From: Porphyra umbilicalis
Lineage: Eukaryota > Rhodophyta > Bangiophyceae > Bangiales > Bangiaceae
Assembly (NCBI GenBank): GCA_002049455.2
Contig: KV918822.1
Coordinates: forward strand, 62,001 to 126,000
Direction of reading: 5' to 3'
Length of the DNA: 64,000 bases
Within the stretch, counting starts at the first letter, position 1. The number at the start of each line of letters is the position of its first letter. The translations under genes and the position numbers were made by a program. Positions 10,350-20,030 of this stretch are shown piece by piece. Below the pieces are notes generated by a model that saw nothing but the letters and a program-made list of their open reading frames with translations, did not search any database and had not been told where the DNA came from.

Positions 10350-11645
10350 ATGGTCAAGTGCGGGATCTGCCACTATGTGAGCCCCCCAGACGGTCCCAAG
10401 CACGACGCGCGGACGTGCCCGCTCAAGTATGTCCAGTGCCGCAAGAACCTTCCAATGGGCCATGCGTTCTACTCACCCGGGCAGTGCGTCAAGCCTCTTT
10501 GCATCCACAATGCCCACTGCAACAACTGCGGTTTTCAAGGCCACGTCATTGGCACGCTCAAGCTGTCCCCGACTCGCTTCAAGTTCAACGACAAGGGCAT
10601 CCTGGTCCGCAAGCAGAACAGGACGCCGCTGGGACGAGATGACTTTGTTTGCACGGTCATCAGGCAGGACTCTATCGAAAACATGATCAACAACACGCAG
10701 ATCGTGTCGGCAGCAAAGGATGTGGACGCTCACGAGCGTCGCGTTTCTACTTGTCGTCTCCAGGACAATATCAACTCGGGCGGACTGGACTTGAACGAGA
10801 CAATTCGTTTGATCGAGCACAAGGGGACAAATCCCGCCCTGTTGAGCCCCAAAAACAAGGAAAACTTCCTCGACCTGACCAAGAACGCCCACTTGGGGGC
10901 TATTGAGGCATCCCGCATCGCCCCTGAGCAGGCCGAGAGCGGACTCGAAGACGAAAGTGACGGCCAAGGCGACATCTCTGCGGAGGATGCGGCAGACGAG
11001 AAGTCCCCCAGCAACGGTGGGGATGGAAAGAAGACCGGGGCTGTGCGCCGGCTCGAGAAGACTCGTCGCAACCGGACAGACCGCTATGCGGTGGCCCTTT
11101 TTCGCGGCCGCCAGGCCGGAAAGGCCGGGATGCGTCCGGGACAGAGCAAGCCCTGGTCGCCTCGCCCCAGTAAGAGTGGTGGCGGCAGCGGGTGCGCCTC
11201 CGTGGCTGATCCCAAGCCGCGAGTTACTGATGTCGACGTCGCCATTCGCTCGCCGGGGCAGATTGCGTGGCCGGCTGGCTCGCGGATGGCTTTTGACGGC
11301 AACCTCCCGGCGTTCTTCTCTCCCACCTTTGCGTCGACGCCACCCGTCGCGCTTGCTCACAATGTTTTGGAGCACATGTGCCACTGCCCAGTCGCAGACG
11401 TGGACAAGGAACTGGGGGCAATCGTGGTCAAGGGTTCCGTCGATTTTCATGTGCGCGGCTACATGCTCTCGAGCGGAACGCTCAGCGCCGCGCAAGTTGC
11501 AGAGTGGCTCTGCTCTGCGATGGCCGTCACCATGCAGACAGCCACGGTGAGTAGCATTGCGCGTGCGGTGAGTGGTGTGGTGGAAGCTGCGGCCACTGCC
11601 GCGGCCACGGCAACTGGCCTCAAGACCCCTGTCGAGCGCTTGTAG
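10350..11645 (+). CDS. Cysteine-rich zinc-knuckle-like protein, unknown function
   Basis: 431 residues. The first 65 residues hold many Cys and His: C4-x2-C7-x10-H18-x4-C23, then C30, C46 and C51, then C57-x2-C60-x4-H65. This resembles two zinc knuckles, the first with an enlarged loop. A charged, probably disordered middle follows (acidic about 205-235, basic about 240-290), then an Ala-rich C-terminus. CCHC knuckles usually bind single-stranded nucleic acid and are common in retroelement Gag and transposon-derived proteins. Location among mobile elements and base composition closer to AT than the housekeeping genes suggest an accessory or domesticated gene. No integrase, protease or reverse transcriptase motif is nearby. 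The frame is uninterrupted and carries a consistent pyrimidine leader, so I consider it real. Confidence 0.65.
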   Translation: MVKCGICHYVSPPDGPKHDARTCPLKYVQCRKNLPMGHAFYSPGQCVKPLCIHNAHCNNCGFQGHVIGTLKLSPTRFKFNDKGILVRKQNRTPLGRDDFVCTVIRQDSIENMINNTQIVSAAKDVDAHERRVSTCRLQDNINSGGLDLNETIRLIEHKGTNPALLSPKNKENFLDLTKNAHLGAIEASRIAPEQAESGLEDESDGQGDISAEDAADEKSPSNGGDGKKTGAVRRLEKTRRNRTDRYAVALFRGRQAGKAGMRPGQSKPWSPRPSKSGGGSGCASVADPKPRVTDVDVAIRSPGQIAWPAGSRMAFDGNLPAFFSPTFASTPPVALAHNVLEHMCHCPVADVDKELGAIVVKGSVDFHVRGYMLSSGTLSAAQVAEWLCSAMAVTMQTATVSSIARAVSGVVEAAATAAATATGLKTPVERL

Positions 11646-12750
11646 TCTACTTTTTTTGACCCGCAGTGTGACTCTCCCGGTGCCCTAGTCACCCCAACGA
11701 AGAGACAGTTGGCTCCGCAAGAGCAGGACCAGTGGGCAGTAGACGCCAGCGACGACGTCGGCGGCGTGTCGGTCGTCCTGATGGTGGCGCGCGCTCAGCT
11801 GGCGCAGGCTACGTCGTGACGACGACGTCGTCGTTGACGTGATGGTGCTCATCGTGACGTGACTGCGTGCTCAAGTTCCTTCGCGCTTTGGGACCGCGGC
11901 GGAGCCGGCGGCGGTGGTGCTCGTCGTGGTCGAGAAGGGCTCCAATTTGTTACAGTACGGCCCCGAAGAACGCCTGGGGTAGGCCAGAAACGTAGCACCC
12001 TTCCTAGGCCATTAGCGTAGCACCCTCACTGGAACGTGCAGATTGGATTCGTGATTTGACAAGCGCGACAGTCTGGCTGCTGCGTGCTTATATTTTTCGG
12101 AAATGGATCGGATGACCAAGAAATACGCATTTTATGGTCTGGAAGCACACACGCACCAGCCATTCGCGATCGCACCCTCTCTCCCCACCCCCTCCCCCCC
12201 CACCACACCCCGTTCCGCCGATCCGCGAACCCACCTCCCTCGCGACCGCGCATTGCCGGCGCTCACCGCGACCACCCCAACATCCGTTGATCCTCGACGC
12301 AGCCGCAATCAGCGATTTTCCCGCGAGGTGCCCTGCGTTGCACGGTTTCGCGAAAGTGAGTGCCTGGAGACTTATATTTGCTATGAAGTCTGGGGATAAC
12401 GGCGGCTGGAGCGAGAGGGGGGTGGAGGGGAGGCCGCGTCCGATCAGGAGGGTGCCGTCCGCTTGCGTCCAGCGCCTCCAGAAAGAAGACCGCTGGGGGG
12501 GTGCGCCCAGCTGGACGCCGTCGGCGGCTCGCCGTCGGCTGCTCAATTCGAAGTACCTGCTCATTGCCGGTTCGCCTGCTGCCACTTGCAATTTCTTTGC
12601 TTCTCCGAACTGAAACCAAATCTGACCCAACCAGTGTTGCCTCACTGACAGAGGGGCTACCGGGTGTGGACTCACTCGAAGATGGTCGCGAAGACCATCT
12701 TCGAGGGCGCCCAACTTCGGGGCCGTACTGTAATGGCCTCGTCATCGCCG
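11646..12750. other. Intergenic region, nothing recognised
   Basis: About 1.1 kb of mixed composition. 11720-11930 contains imperfect GACGACGTCG-like words related to the 68-bp repeat downstream. No convincing gene was seen on either strand. Confidence 0.45.
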
Positions 12751-12754
12751 GCGG

Positions 12755-12975
12755 CGGCGACGTGGTGCTCGTCGTCGTGGTGGCGCGCGCCAACCCGTTG
12801 GCGGCCACGGCGTCCGTGGCGGCGGCGACGTGGTGCTCGTCATTGTGGTGGCGCGCGCCAACCAGTAGGCGGCCACGGCGTCCGTGGCGCCGGCGACGTG
12901 GTGCTCGTCGTCGTTGTGGCGCGCGCCAACCCGTTGGCCGCCACGGCGTCCGTCACGGCGGTGGTGGGCATTGTG
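12755..12975. repeat. 68-bp tandem repeat, about three units
   Basis: The word GACGTGGTGCTCGTC recurs at 12759, 12827 and 12895, and GCGCGCGCCAACC with GGCCACGGCGTCCGT recurs between them, giving a 68-base period. Because 68 is not a multiple of three, the open frame across it shifts frame each unit, which argues against protein coding. Confidence 0.85.
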
Positions 12976-13909
12976 GTGTCACGCGCCGAGCCGGCGGCCG
13001 CGGCGTCGACAGTGGCGACTGTGGCGTTGTTGTTGTTGCAGTTGCGGTGCGCTCAACAGGCCGCGAAAACGTCCGCTGCGGCGGATGTGGCGGCGGTGGC
13101 CGTGGCTGGTTGCGGTGGCGGAAAGAGGGGACGTCTGAAGGATGGAGTGGGCGGAGCGCGGTATGGGAAGTAGGGCACGGCGCATACACCGGCGCAATGA
13201 TAGAGGGGTGCGCATTGGAAGAAGGGTGGATGGGCATGTTTCATGCCAGAGTCAGTGAAAATGTACTTCGCCGCGGCCTCGAATACTCAGTACCGATATC
13301 GGCCTTCTCGATTTGAGCATTGTCTCGCGGTTGCATCGAACAATGAGATATGTCCATTGTCCAACAGCCGCGAAAAGCCACCTCTCGTTTTCGCCACGGG
13401 GCTGGCGTCTGGGACATTCTCGCCGCCCCGTGCTTCGGCATGGGACCGCTCCTTGATACCTGTGACCTTTCGGGGTCTTCCGAAAGGGCAGTGATCTGCA
13501 ACCTGGTCCTCACGCAGCTCTCCGCGAGTATCCTGAGAGGGTTAAAGGCGTTTTGTTTTGCTTCATTGTGAGGGAGCACTGACAACGCTTCGGCCCTTGG
13601 AGGGTGGTTGGAGGGACAGTCCTGGAGTTCCAGGGCCGCAGAGGGCCCCGTCGGCGTTCTGTGTCGCCTCGGCGGCGCTTCGTCTCCTTCGCGCACTGTT
13701 ACAGCTCGGCACTGCGAAGCACGTGCGAGCCGACATGTCGCCCTGACGCGGCGGGTTGCCGCCAAAGCGGCGTGGTGATTCTATGACGGGAGACGCTGGG
13801 ACCACGCTTGTTGCCGCCGCGCGCACTCCCGCAGCGCTCGCGCCAGCAGTTGTCGTTATTGATCTCATAACCCCCCCCAATTCCCCTGGCGGCCAGCAGC
13901 CTACAACAA
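12976..13909. other. Intergenic region before the ePHD reading frame
   Basis: Short open frames only. A frame from the ATG at 13783 encodes a hydrophobic, proline-containing stretch that could be an upstream exon of the ePHD reading frame, but no splice signal could be assigned with confidence. Confidence 0.35.
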
Positions 13910-15580
13910 ATGCGGCGAAGGGCGGAAGCGGCGACCAGGGTGTCGGCGGAACGGGCTACTGGGGGGTCGGTACGAGAAGCAGCCGGGGCTGCAGCGGATG
14001 GCGCAGGGGCGGCTGCTGAAGCGGCGACCGGGGTGGCGGCAGGCGCAGCGATCTTGGTGGCGGCGGGCAAGGCGACCGGGGTGGTATCGGGCGCGGCGGT
14101 CTCTGCGACCGGCGTGGCGGTGGGCGCAGAAACCGTAGTGGCTGCGGGCGCGGTGGGCGCGGCGGGCGCGGCGGCCGGCGTGGCGGTGGGCGCGGCGAAC
14201 GGGGAGGTATCGGGTGCGGCGAGCGCGGCGGGCGCGGCGACCATGGTGTCGGCGGGCGGAGCGACTGATGTGGCGTCGGGAATTGCGGCCTCGGCAATCG
14301 TGGTGGTGGCGGGCCTAGAGACCGGGGTGGCGTCGGGCGCGGCGACCAGGGTGGCGGCGTTGTCGGCGCCAGTGACAGTTGATGGGTTGGCGGCCACGGT
14401 GCTCTCGCCCACCTCCGTTGGGGACGTGCAACATTTGGCGACTGGGGCGGCGTCGATGACCGTGGCGGGTGTCACGGCGCCGGCAGCGAGCGTTGGGATT
14501 GGGGCGGAGGTGCGGGCTGTCGATGAGCGCCCTCCCCTGGAGCCTATCGTGCTTCCTTTGGACCCCTCCTTTCCACCGTCGGGCTTGGAAGGAAGTGATC
14601 CCGCCTACGACCCATCTCGGTCACCCCAGCCGCACGGTGCACGCCAAAGGCGCCCATTTCTCTCCGTACCAGACTCTCCGTGTGTCTTTTGCCCTGGGTT
14701 CTCCCGCACTGGCGGCATCCTGCCTTCCCCCATACTGGGGCCTTTTCGCAAGAGACTGAGCGCGGTCGGCATCGGGCGCTCCATGCCCGTATTTGTACAT
14801 GAGGTCTGTGCCCTTTGGGCAGCGGAAGTGCACCGAGACAAGCACAGTGGCGCGCTCCGCAACGTCGTCGGGGCGTACGAGCTGGGGCGGTGACTGCCAT
14901 GCGCAGAGTGTGGTCGCAAAGGGGCCACGGTTAGGTGTTCTACGCCTCATTGTCCCAAGACGTATCACTATCTGTGCCTCATGGCGGGGCGATGCACAAT
15001 GGTGCAGGCGGACTACATCATTTTATGTCCATCCCACGCTGTTGGGGACGGCGGGCCGCGGCGCCGCAAGCATCTCGAGGCAGCACGGCTGTCTGCCGCT
15101 GCTGCCCGAGCGTGCATCGTCACAACCGCCATCCGAACGGGAGCGGCCACTCCTCACACATCGATCACCGGGCTCCTCTGGGGTGAGTTGGAAGTCATTT
15201 ATTGTCTTTGTCTCGCTGGGGGGACGGCATCACCTGTCGGCAACCCGGCTCGTACTGGCCGTGGGCACGAGGCGGGTCGTCGGTTGAAGACGACGCCACT
15301 TCCGGTGCCACAAGCTGGGCGTTTCGTCGGCGGCTCACCTGCTTCACGCCGTCGTGGCGCGCATCAACAACCAGCAGAGTGCGGTGGATGCGGGAGATCG
15401 ACTGTCCCCCGAAGTGCGGCGGCTATCACGACGCCGCGGCGTCGGGCGGCAGTTTTGCTTTGCGCAATGTGCGCGCGATGCGCATACATCCCACGAAAGG
15501 GAAGGGAAAGGCGTTGGCTGTTCCTGGTGGTCAAGGATGGGGCATCCTGGAAGGTCATGCCGCGCCTCGGCAAGGGTTGA
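13910..15580 (+). pseudogene. Extended PHD finger (ePHD) protein with in-frame TGA
   Basis: The frame opens at the ATG at 13910, hits TGA at 14891-14893, and stays open in the same frame to 15580. The first ~200 codons are an Ala/Val/Gly low-complexity tract. 14681-14890 encodes the C2HC half of an extended PHD finger (CVFC, then a VHEVCALWAAEV motif). After the TGA, 14900-15037 encodes the second half (CAEC, GATVRC, CPKTYHYLC, LCPSH). This arrangement is known from chromatin proteins of the trithorax/MLL, JADE and BRPF type, where ePHD modules contact histones or nucleosomes. A zinc domain split by one stop, with all ligands kept on both sides, indicates a recent nonsense mutation, readthrough, or a sequencing error. 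No FYRN, FYRC or SET domain is visible downstream. Confidence 0.6.
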
Positions 15581-16904
15581 CACGCTCTCGGCCTGGAGCG
15601 GTTTTTGGTAAGTCTGTCCCGGATAGCGGTGGACCTGCTACTCGATTGGTCGTCGGTGACCGGCCGGGCGGTCCGACCGCGGTCCCCAACGGCTGCTCGA
15701 GGGGAAGTGGCGGCAAAAGCACACCGCCACCGCCGGGCCGCACTGATTTCAGTGCGTTATGAGCTGCAGCAGCCGCGGCTGCGGCATTGACGGAGTTCCT
15801 GCCCGCTGCGGACGAGGGCGCCCATGACGACGGGGCACGCACAGGGGGGGGGGGATGGATGCCTTTGTACTACGGGGTGTTGGAGGCGACGTGGTCGCTG
15901 GTTGCTTCGCAACAGGTGGCGGGCGAGAGGCGGCCATTGAAGAGGATGGCGAAGCAGAAGTGCCGGAGAAGGCCAACGGCGACGCCTAGCGGATGGAAAT
16001 GACGGCACGGGATGGGATAGGGGAAGCAGGTGGGGGCTCCACAGTAGCGGTGGCTCCAGAGGGGCGAATTCTCAGTGTCTCTCGAACCATTGAGAAGCCG
16101 CGCCGGGAATAGACGTAAGGGAGACGCTGTTTTATGTACGTCATTCTGTCTCTTCAGCGTGCATTACTTCGTTTCCCTCTCTTTCTCTTTTCTTTCCATG
16201 AACCCACTGATACATACTGGGAGGGCAGCACATGTCTTTGATCAAGTGGGATGGTAGCATCATCTGTTGTCGGGGCCCTTGTCTTCTGTGTCTGGGCTTG
16301 GCGTGCGTAAGCGGCCGACGAGCGGTCACACTGGGCCTGGTCACGGGGGTTGGAATGTGGTGTTCTCTTCTGTGCTCTAGAGGGCACAGGAGATTGAGCT
16401 ACCATCGGACATGTAGATTCCCCGAATTTGAAAGACAGCGGGCTTCACGGGCATCCGAAACGGAGCGGCATGACCGTAAAAATACAAGGATGCGACTACC
16501 AATGCGGTCAGTACATAATCATCAGGACCCATGTTGGCAAAAGGCCAGGCTTTTGACGGTCCGTCACATGGCCCCCACACTCGGGGAACCAGATTCCCCG
16601 GAAATATGCCGCACTAACACATATTTCAAATTGTTCCGTTTGCGACCCACTTGTGATCACCTCGTGGCTCACCAACCACTACCGCAATCCCACATTTTTC
16701 CCTGGGATTCGTAACCCCCCCGAGCGGGCCCCTACTTAAGGGCCTAATTTTGTGTAAACCCAACTTGGATTATCGACTTATGTTACTTCGCGCCCTCGAC
16801 CCCGGGGCGCCGCGCGGGTGCCACGTAGCACCCTTCCCCCGCCTCTACTCAAGGCGGTATTCGAAGCTTTGGCCGTCCTCCGGGTTATGGGCCCCGTGGG
16901 CCTT
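15581..16904. other. Intergenic region, nothing recognised
   Basis: About 1.3 kb with short overlapping open frames. No motif, RNA gene or repeat was seen. Confidence 0.45.
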
Positions 16905-16920
16905 GAGGGGAGGGTTTTCC

Positions 16921-17033
16921 GAGGGTCCTTTGAGGGTGTCTGAGGAGGGATTTCCGAGATTCCTTTGAGGGTGTCTGAGGAGGGTTTCCCGAGGGTCCTT
17001 TGAGGGTGTCTGAGGAGGGTTTTCCGAGGGTCC
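16921..17033. repeat. 35-bp tandem repeat, three units plus partial
   Basis: Units start GAGGGTCCTTTGAGGGTGTC at 16921, 16956 (with changes), 16991 and 17026 (partial), a strict 35-base period with very few differences. The preceding bases (16905-16920) also resemble the unit end. Confidence 0.9.
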
Positions 17034-17363
17034 GAGGGGAACGGATGGGATAAGAGAGTGAGGCGTGAGTGTCGCCTCGAGGCCTTCGACGTGGGCAAGT
17101 AAACTTCCGGTCACACAACTCGTGTTTGTCGCTCGGGGCGCCTTCCCCCGGTCGACGCCGTGCGTGTGTGCTCTTCGGGGTTTTCTTCCGGGGCGGGTAT
17201 TCCCCGACAGGACTACCCAGCGACACGGTTTGGCTCCCCCTCCCCCCAACTGGATGGGGTGGGCTGAGCGTGTTGTCACATTTGGGGAGCAGCAGGGGAG
17301 GAAGGCAACTCAACCTTCCTCGGGGTGGTGGCGGTGCGCCAACCCGCCTCGGGGCGAACCTAG

Positions 17364-18176
17364 TTGGTCCTCCTCCCCTTGGTGCCTAGCGCTGCGGGCG
17401 GCGCCCCGCAACGCCAGGTTTGGCTGAGTCCGGCCGGGTCGATGGCCGATGGGGGGGGGAATGGAGACCGCCCTGGTGTCGAGGTGCCTGGTGCCGGGGC
17501 GGATGAGACTACCCCCCCCGGAGGCGGATCGTCGGTTGACGGTCGCCACACCAGTGCAGGCACCACGGATGCGGGTGCCCGCGGGGCGCGGACTTTGTTC
17601 CAACCCTTGCCCCCGGGCCTCGATCCGACTGGGACTCGCCCCCCGGCAGGGGCCCCCTCGGGTAGTACTCACCCCGAGGCGGTCCTGTCGGGTGCTGGCA
17701 CTCATTTCGGCGTAGGACAGCTGCCCGACGTTACCACGTGGGGCGGTGGGTCTGTGCCACCACCGGCACGGGAACCTGCGGGTAGGAGCTCCAGTCGTGC
17801 TCCCCCAGGTTCACGGAGTGCCAAGGGTGCCCCGGCGCTTGAGCACAGCGCCGGGACTCACGGTATCGGTCCCCCGGCCCTCGGGCCCGGTGGGAGATCC
17901 CCTCTCGGTGCTTGGGAGGGGGGGGCGATGCCAGGATCGGCACGGGAGCCTGCAGGCGGGAGCTCTAGTCGTGCTCCCCCAGGCTCACGGGGTGCCAGGG
18001 ATGGCCAGGGTCTCGAATGGCGAGACGCCGTGGCCGAGGTCGTTCGGTCCGAAGTTAACCGATCGCTAGTTACGATGTTGAGGGGCTCTACGCCCCAACC
18101 AACGACCCGAACACGCCAGCGTGGGCCAGGTCAAATGGAGACTTTTCTGCCCCAGTTCTCGCGAGCAACACATTGA
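17364..18176 (+). CDS. Possible low-complexity hypothetical protein
   Basis: A 270-codon open frame rich in Gly, Pro, Ser and Ala. It contains an imperfect direct repeat of about 65 bases (around 17757-17825 and 17940-18005) encoding AREPAGxSSSRAPPGSR twice in the same frame. The last ~60 residues look more protein-like (basic and hydrophobic). In-frame conservation of the repeat is weak support for coding. No domain, promoter or splice signal was seen, and it may be non-coding. Confidence 0.25.
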   Translation: MVLLPLVPSAAGGAPQRQVWLSPAGSMADGGGNGDRPGVEVPGAGADETTPPGGGSSVDGRHTSAGTTDAGARGARTLFQPLPPGLDPTGTRPPAGAPSGSTHPEAVLSGAGTHFGVGQLPDVTTWGGGSVPPPAREPAGRSSSRAPPGSRSAKGAPALEHSAGTHGIGPPALGPGGRSPLGAWEGGAMPGSAREPAGGSSSRAPPGSRGARDGQGLEWRDAVAEVVRSEVNRSLVTMLRGSTPQPTTRTRQRGPGQMETFLPQFSRATH

Positions 18177-18549
18177 GGCTCGCGGCAAACAACTTGACCT
18201 CATGCTCGATCGCGACATATCCCCTGACAGGTCGATGACACTGGGGGGCGGTCTCGCGAATCTGCGTAGAAACAACTAGACGACGTCTGTGTGGCCACAT
18301 TTCAGAAAAGCACCATAATTGTCGATCATAATCGATCATTTTATTTCAAGTGCAGCTAACCCTAACCGTAACACAGCAAGCCATGGCAGAGGGATAAAAA
18401 CGTACTCTTTTTCGGCAGGCTTTCTTTGCCCATGTAGACGGTGTCCTCGGCTGCTCTCACTTTCTCAGGTGCATCCTCATGACCTCTTTTTTTCATGCTG
18501 TGTGCTTGTGGCCTGTTTGTTACCCAGGGCACCTGACTGCAGGCACATA

Positions 18550-18685
18550 TACAGCCGGTCTCGCTAAAACCTCGTACGCCAACTGTGGCACCACTCTTAC
18601 AAATCGGCCTCTGCGACCCCGTGAACGCCGATTTGTAAGAGTTGTGTGACAATTGGCGTGCGAGGTTTTTGCGAGAACGGCTGTA
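18550..18685. mobile_element. Hairpin MITE, family 2, copy 1
   Basis: Two arms of 59 bases (18550-18608 and 18627-18685) are inverted repeats matching at roughly nine of ten positions, separated by 18 bases. Ends read TACAGCCGGTCTCGC and the inverse complement of TACAGCCGTTCTCGC. The outermost TA on each side fits a TA target duplication with termini CAGCCG. A related copy lies at 31439-31578. There is no coding capacity, so it is a foldback MITE. Sequence similarity of the arms is seen directly; mobility is inferred. Confidence 0.8.
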
Positions 18686-19075
18686 GGCGCTTCCCTCGGG
18701 CTTCCTTCAAATCGGCCTGTACAGCCCCTACAAGGCGGATCACCGGTCCCTGCGACTACTTCCAGGGGGGGGTCGGAGACGTGATAATTCACGATAGTTG
18801 CTGACATTGGGCGCAGCGGCGCCGATCGTCGCCACAAGCCCGCGGGCGCACCGGCCGGTGCTGCCTGTCGCGTTGCGTGGCACAGCACGGCTGGCTGTGG
18901 GGGGGGCGCAGGGACGTGGACGACTGCAGCCGTACATAGCCACAGCTGTGGGGGGCGTCCTCTGAAACCACAGCCAGCGGGTGTAGCGAACCCCGGTAGA
19001 CCGCCAACGCTTAGGCCGCCACCGCACCGAGCAGCTCGACAAACCTTACGGTCACCTTCACCGACCAGAGATGTA

Positions 19076-20030
19076 GCAGGCGAAACGAGCCCCCCCCCTC
19101 TGGGGGCGCGCACGCCGCTTTTGGAGGATGCGTGCAGTTTGACCACCCCTTGCCAATGACCCATATGGGGCACATAGGGGACTTGGTCGCAGCACCATCC
19201 CACCAAGGCAGAATCGTGACGGAAACCCCCTTCCTCCATGATATTTTTCCTTGCCTAGAGAACGTTTCTGCCATGATTTCCTGTTATGGCAGACCGTTCC
19301 CCAGGCGGGATCAGAATCATGCAGAAAACACCTTCCGTCATGGTTTTGGCGATCCGTCTCGACCGGACCCTGGCCGACCCAGGCACCCCCCGGGGTGCCC
19401 CGGCAGCTGGGCAAGGTCATGAAGAGCAGGCGAAACGAGTCCCCCCCCTCTGGGGGCGCGCACGCCGCTTTTAGAGGATGCGTGCAGTTTGACCACCCCT
19501 TGCAAATGACCCATATGGGGCACATAGGGGACTTGGTCGCAGCACCATCCCACCAAGTCAGAATCGTTACGGAAACCCCTTTCCTCCATGATATTGTTCC
19601 TTTCCTAGAGAACGTTTCTGCCATGATTTCCTGTTATGGCAGACCGTTCCCCAGGCGGGATCAGAATCATGCAGAAAACACCTTCCGTCATGGTTTCGGC
19701 GATCCGTCTCGACCGGACCCTGGCCGACCCAGGCACCCCCCGGGGTGCCCCGGCAGCTGGGCAAGGTCATGAAGAGCAGGCGAAACGAGCCCCCCCCCTC
19801 TGGGGGCGCGCACGCCGCTTTTGGAGGATGCGTGCAGTTTGACCACCCCTTGCAAATGACCCATATGGGGCACATAGGGGACTTGGTCGCAGCACCATCC
19901 CACCAAGTCAGAATCGTGACGGAAACCCCTTTCCTCCATGATATTGTTCCTTGCCTAGAGAACGTTTCTGCCATGATTTCCTGTCATGGCCGACCGTTCC
20001 CCAGGTCGGGGTTAGAGTCATGCAGAAAAC
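19076..20030. repeat. 350-bp tandem repeat, 2.7 units
   Basis: Units begin GCAGGCGAAACGAG at 19076, 19426 and 19776, an exact 350-base period. Units 1 and 2 differ at only a few positions. Unit 3 follows them to about 20000 and then decays. Each unit contains a run of C followed by TCTGGGGGCGCGC and a short palindromic CCCCCCGGGGTGCCCCGG. Frames cross the units but the period is not a multiple of three, so coding is unlikely. It resembles a young satellite or a tandemly duplicated element fragment. Confidence 0.93.

Noticed and set aside
14891-14893. TGA read as selenocysteine
   Set aside because: The position is between two halves of a zinc finger where no redox residue is expected, and no SECIS-like hairpin was evident by eye downstream. 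Nonsense mutation or error is simpler.
18354-18372. Telomere-like CTAACCCTAACC
   Set aside because: Only two imperfect units. Far too short for a telomere or an interstitial telomeric array.
19076-20030. CRISPR array
   Set aside because: The repeats are 350 bases, directly adjacent and without unique spacers, in a eukaryotic genome.
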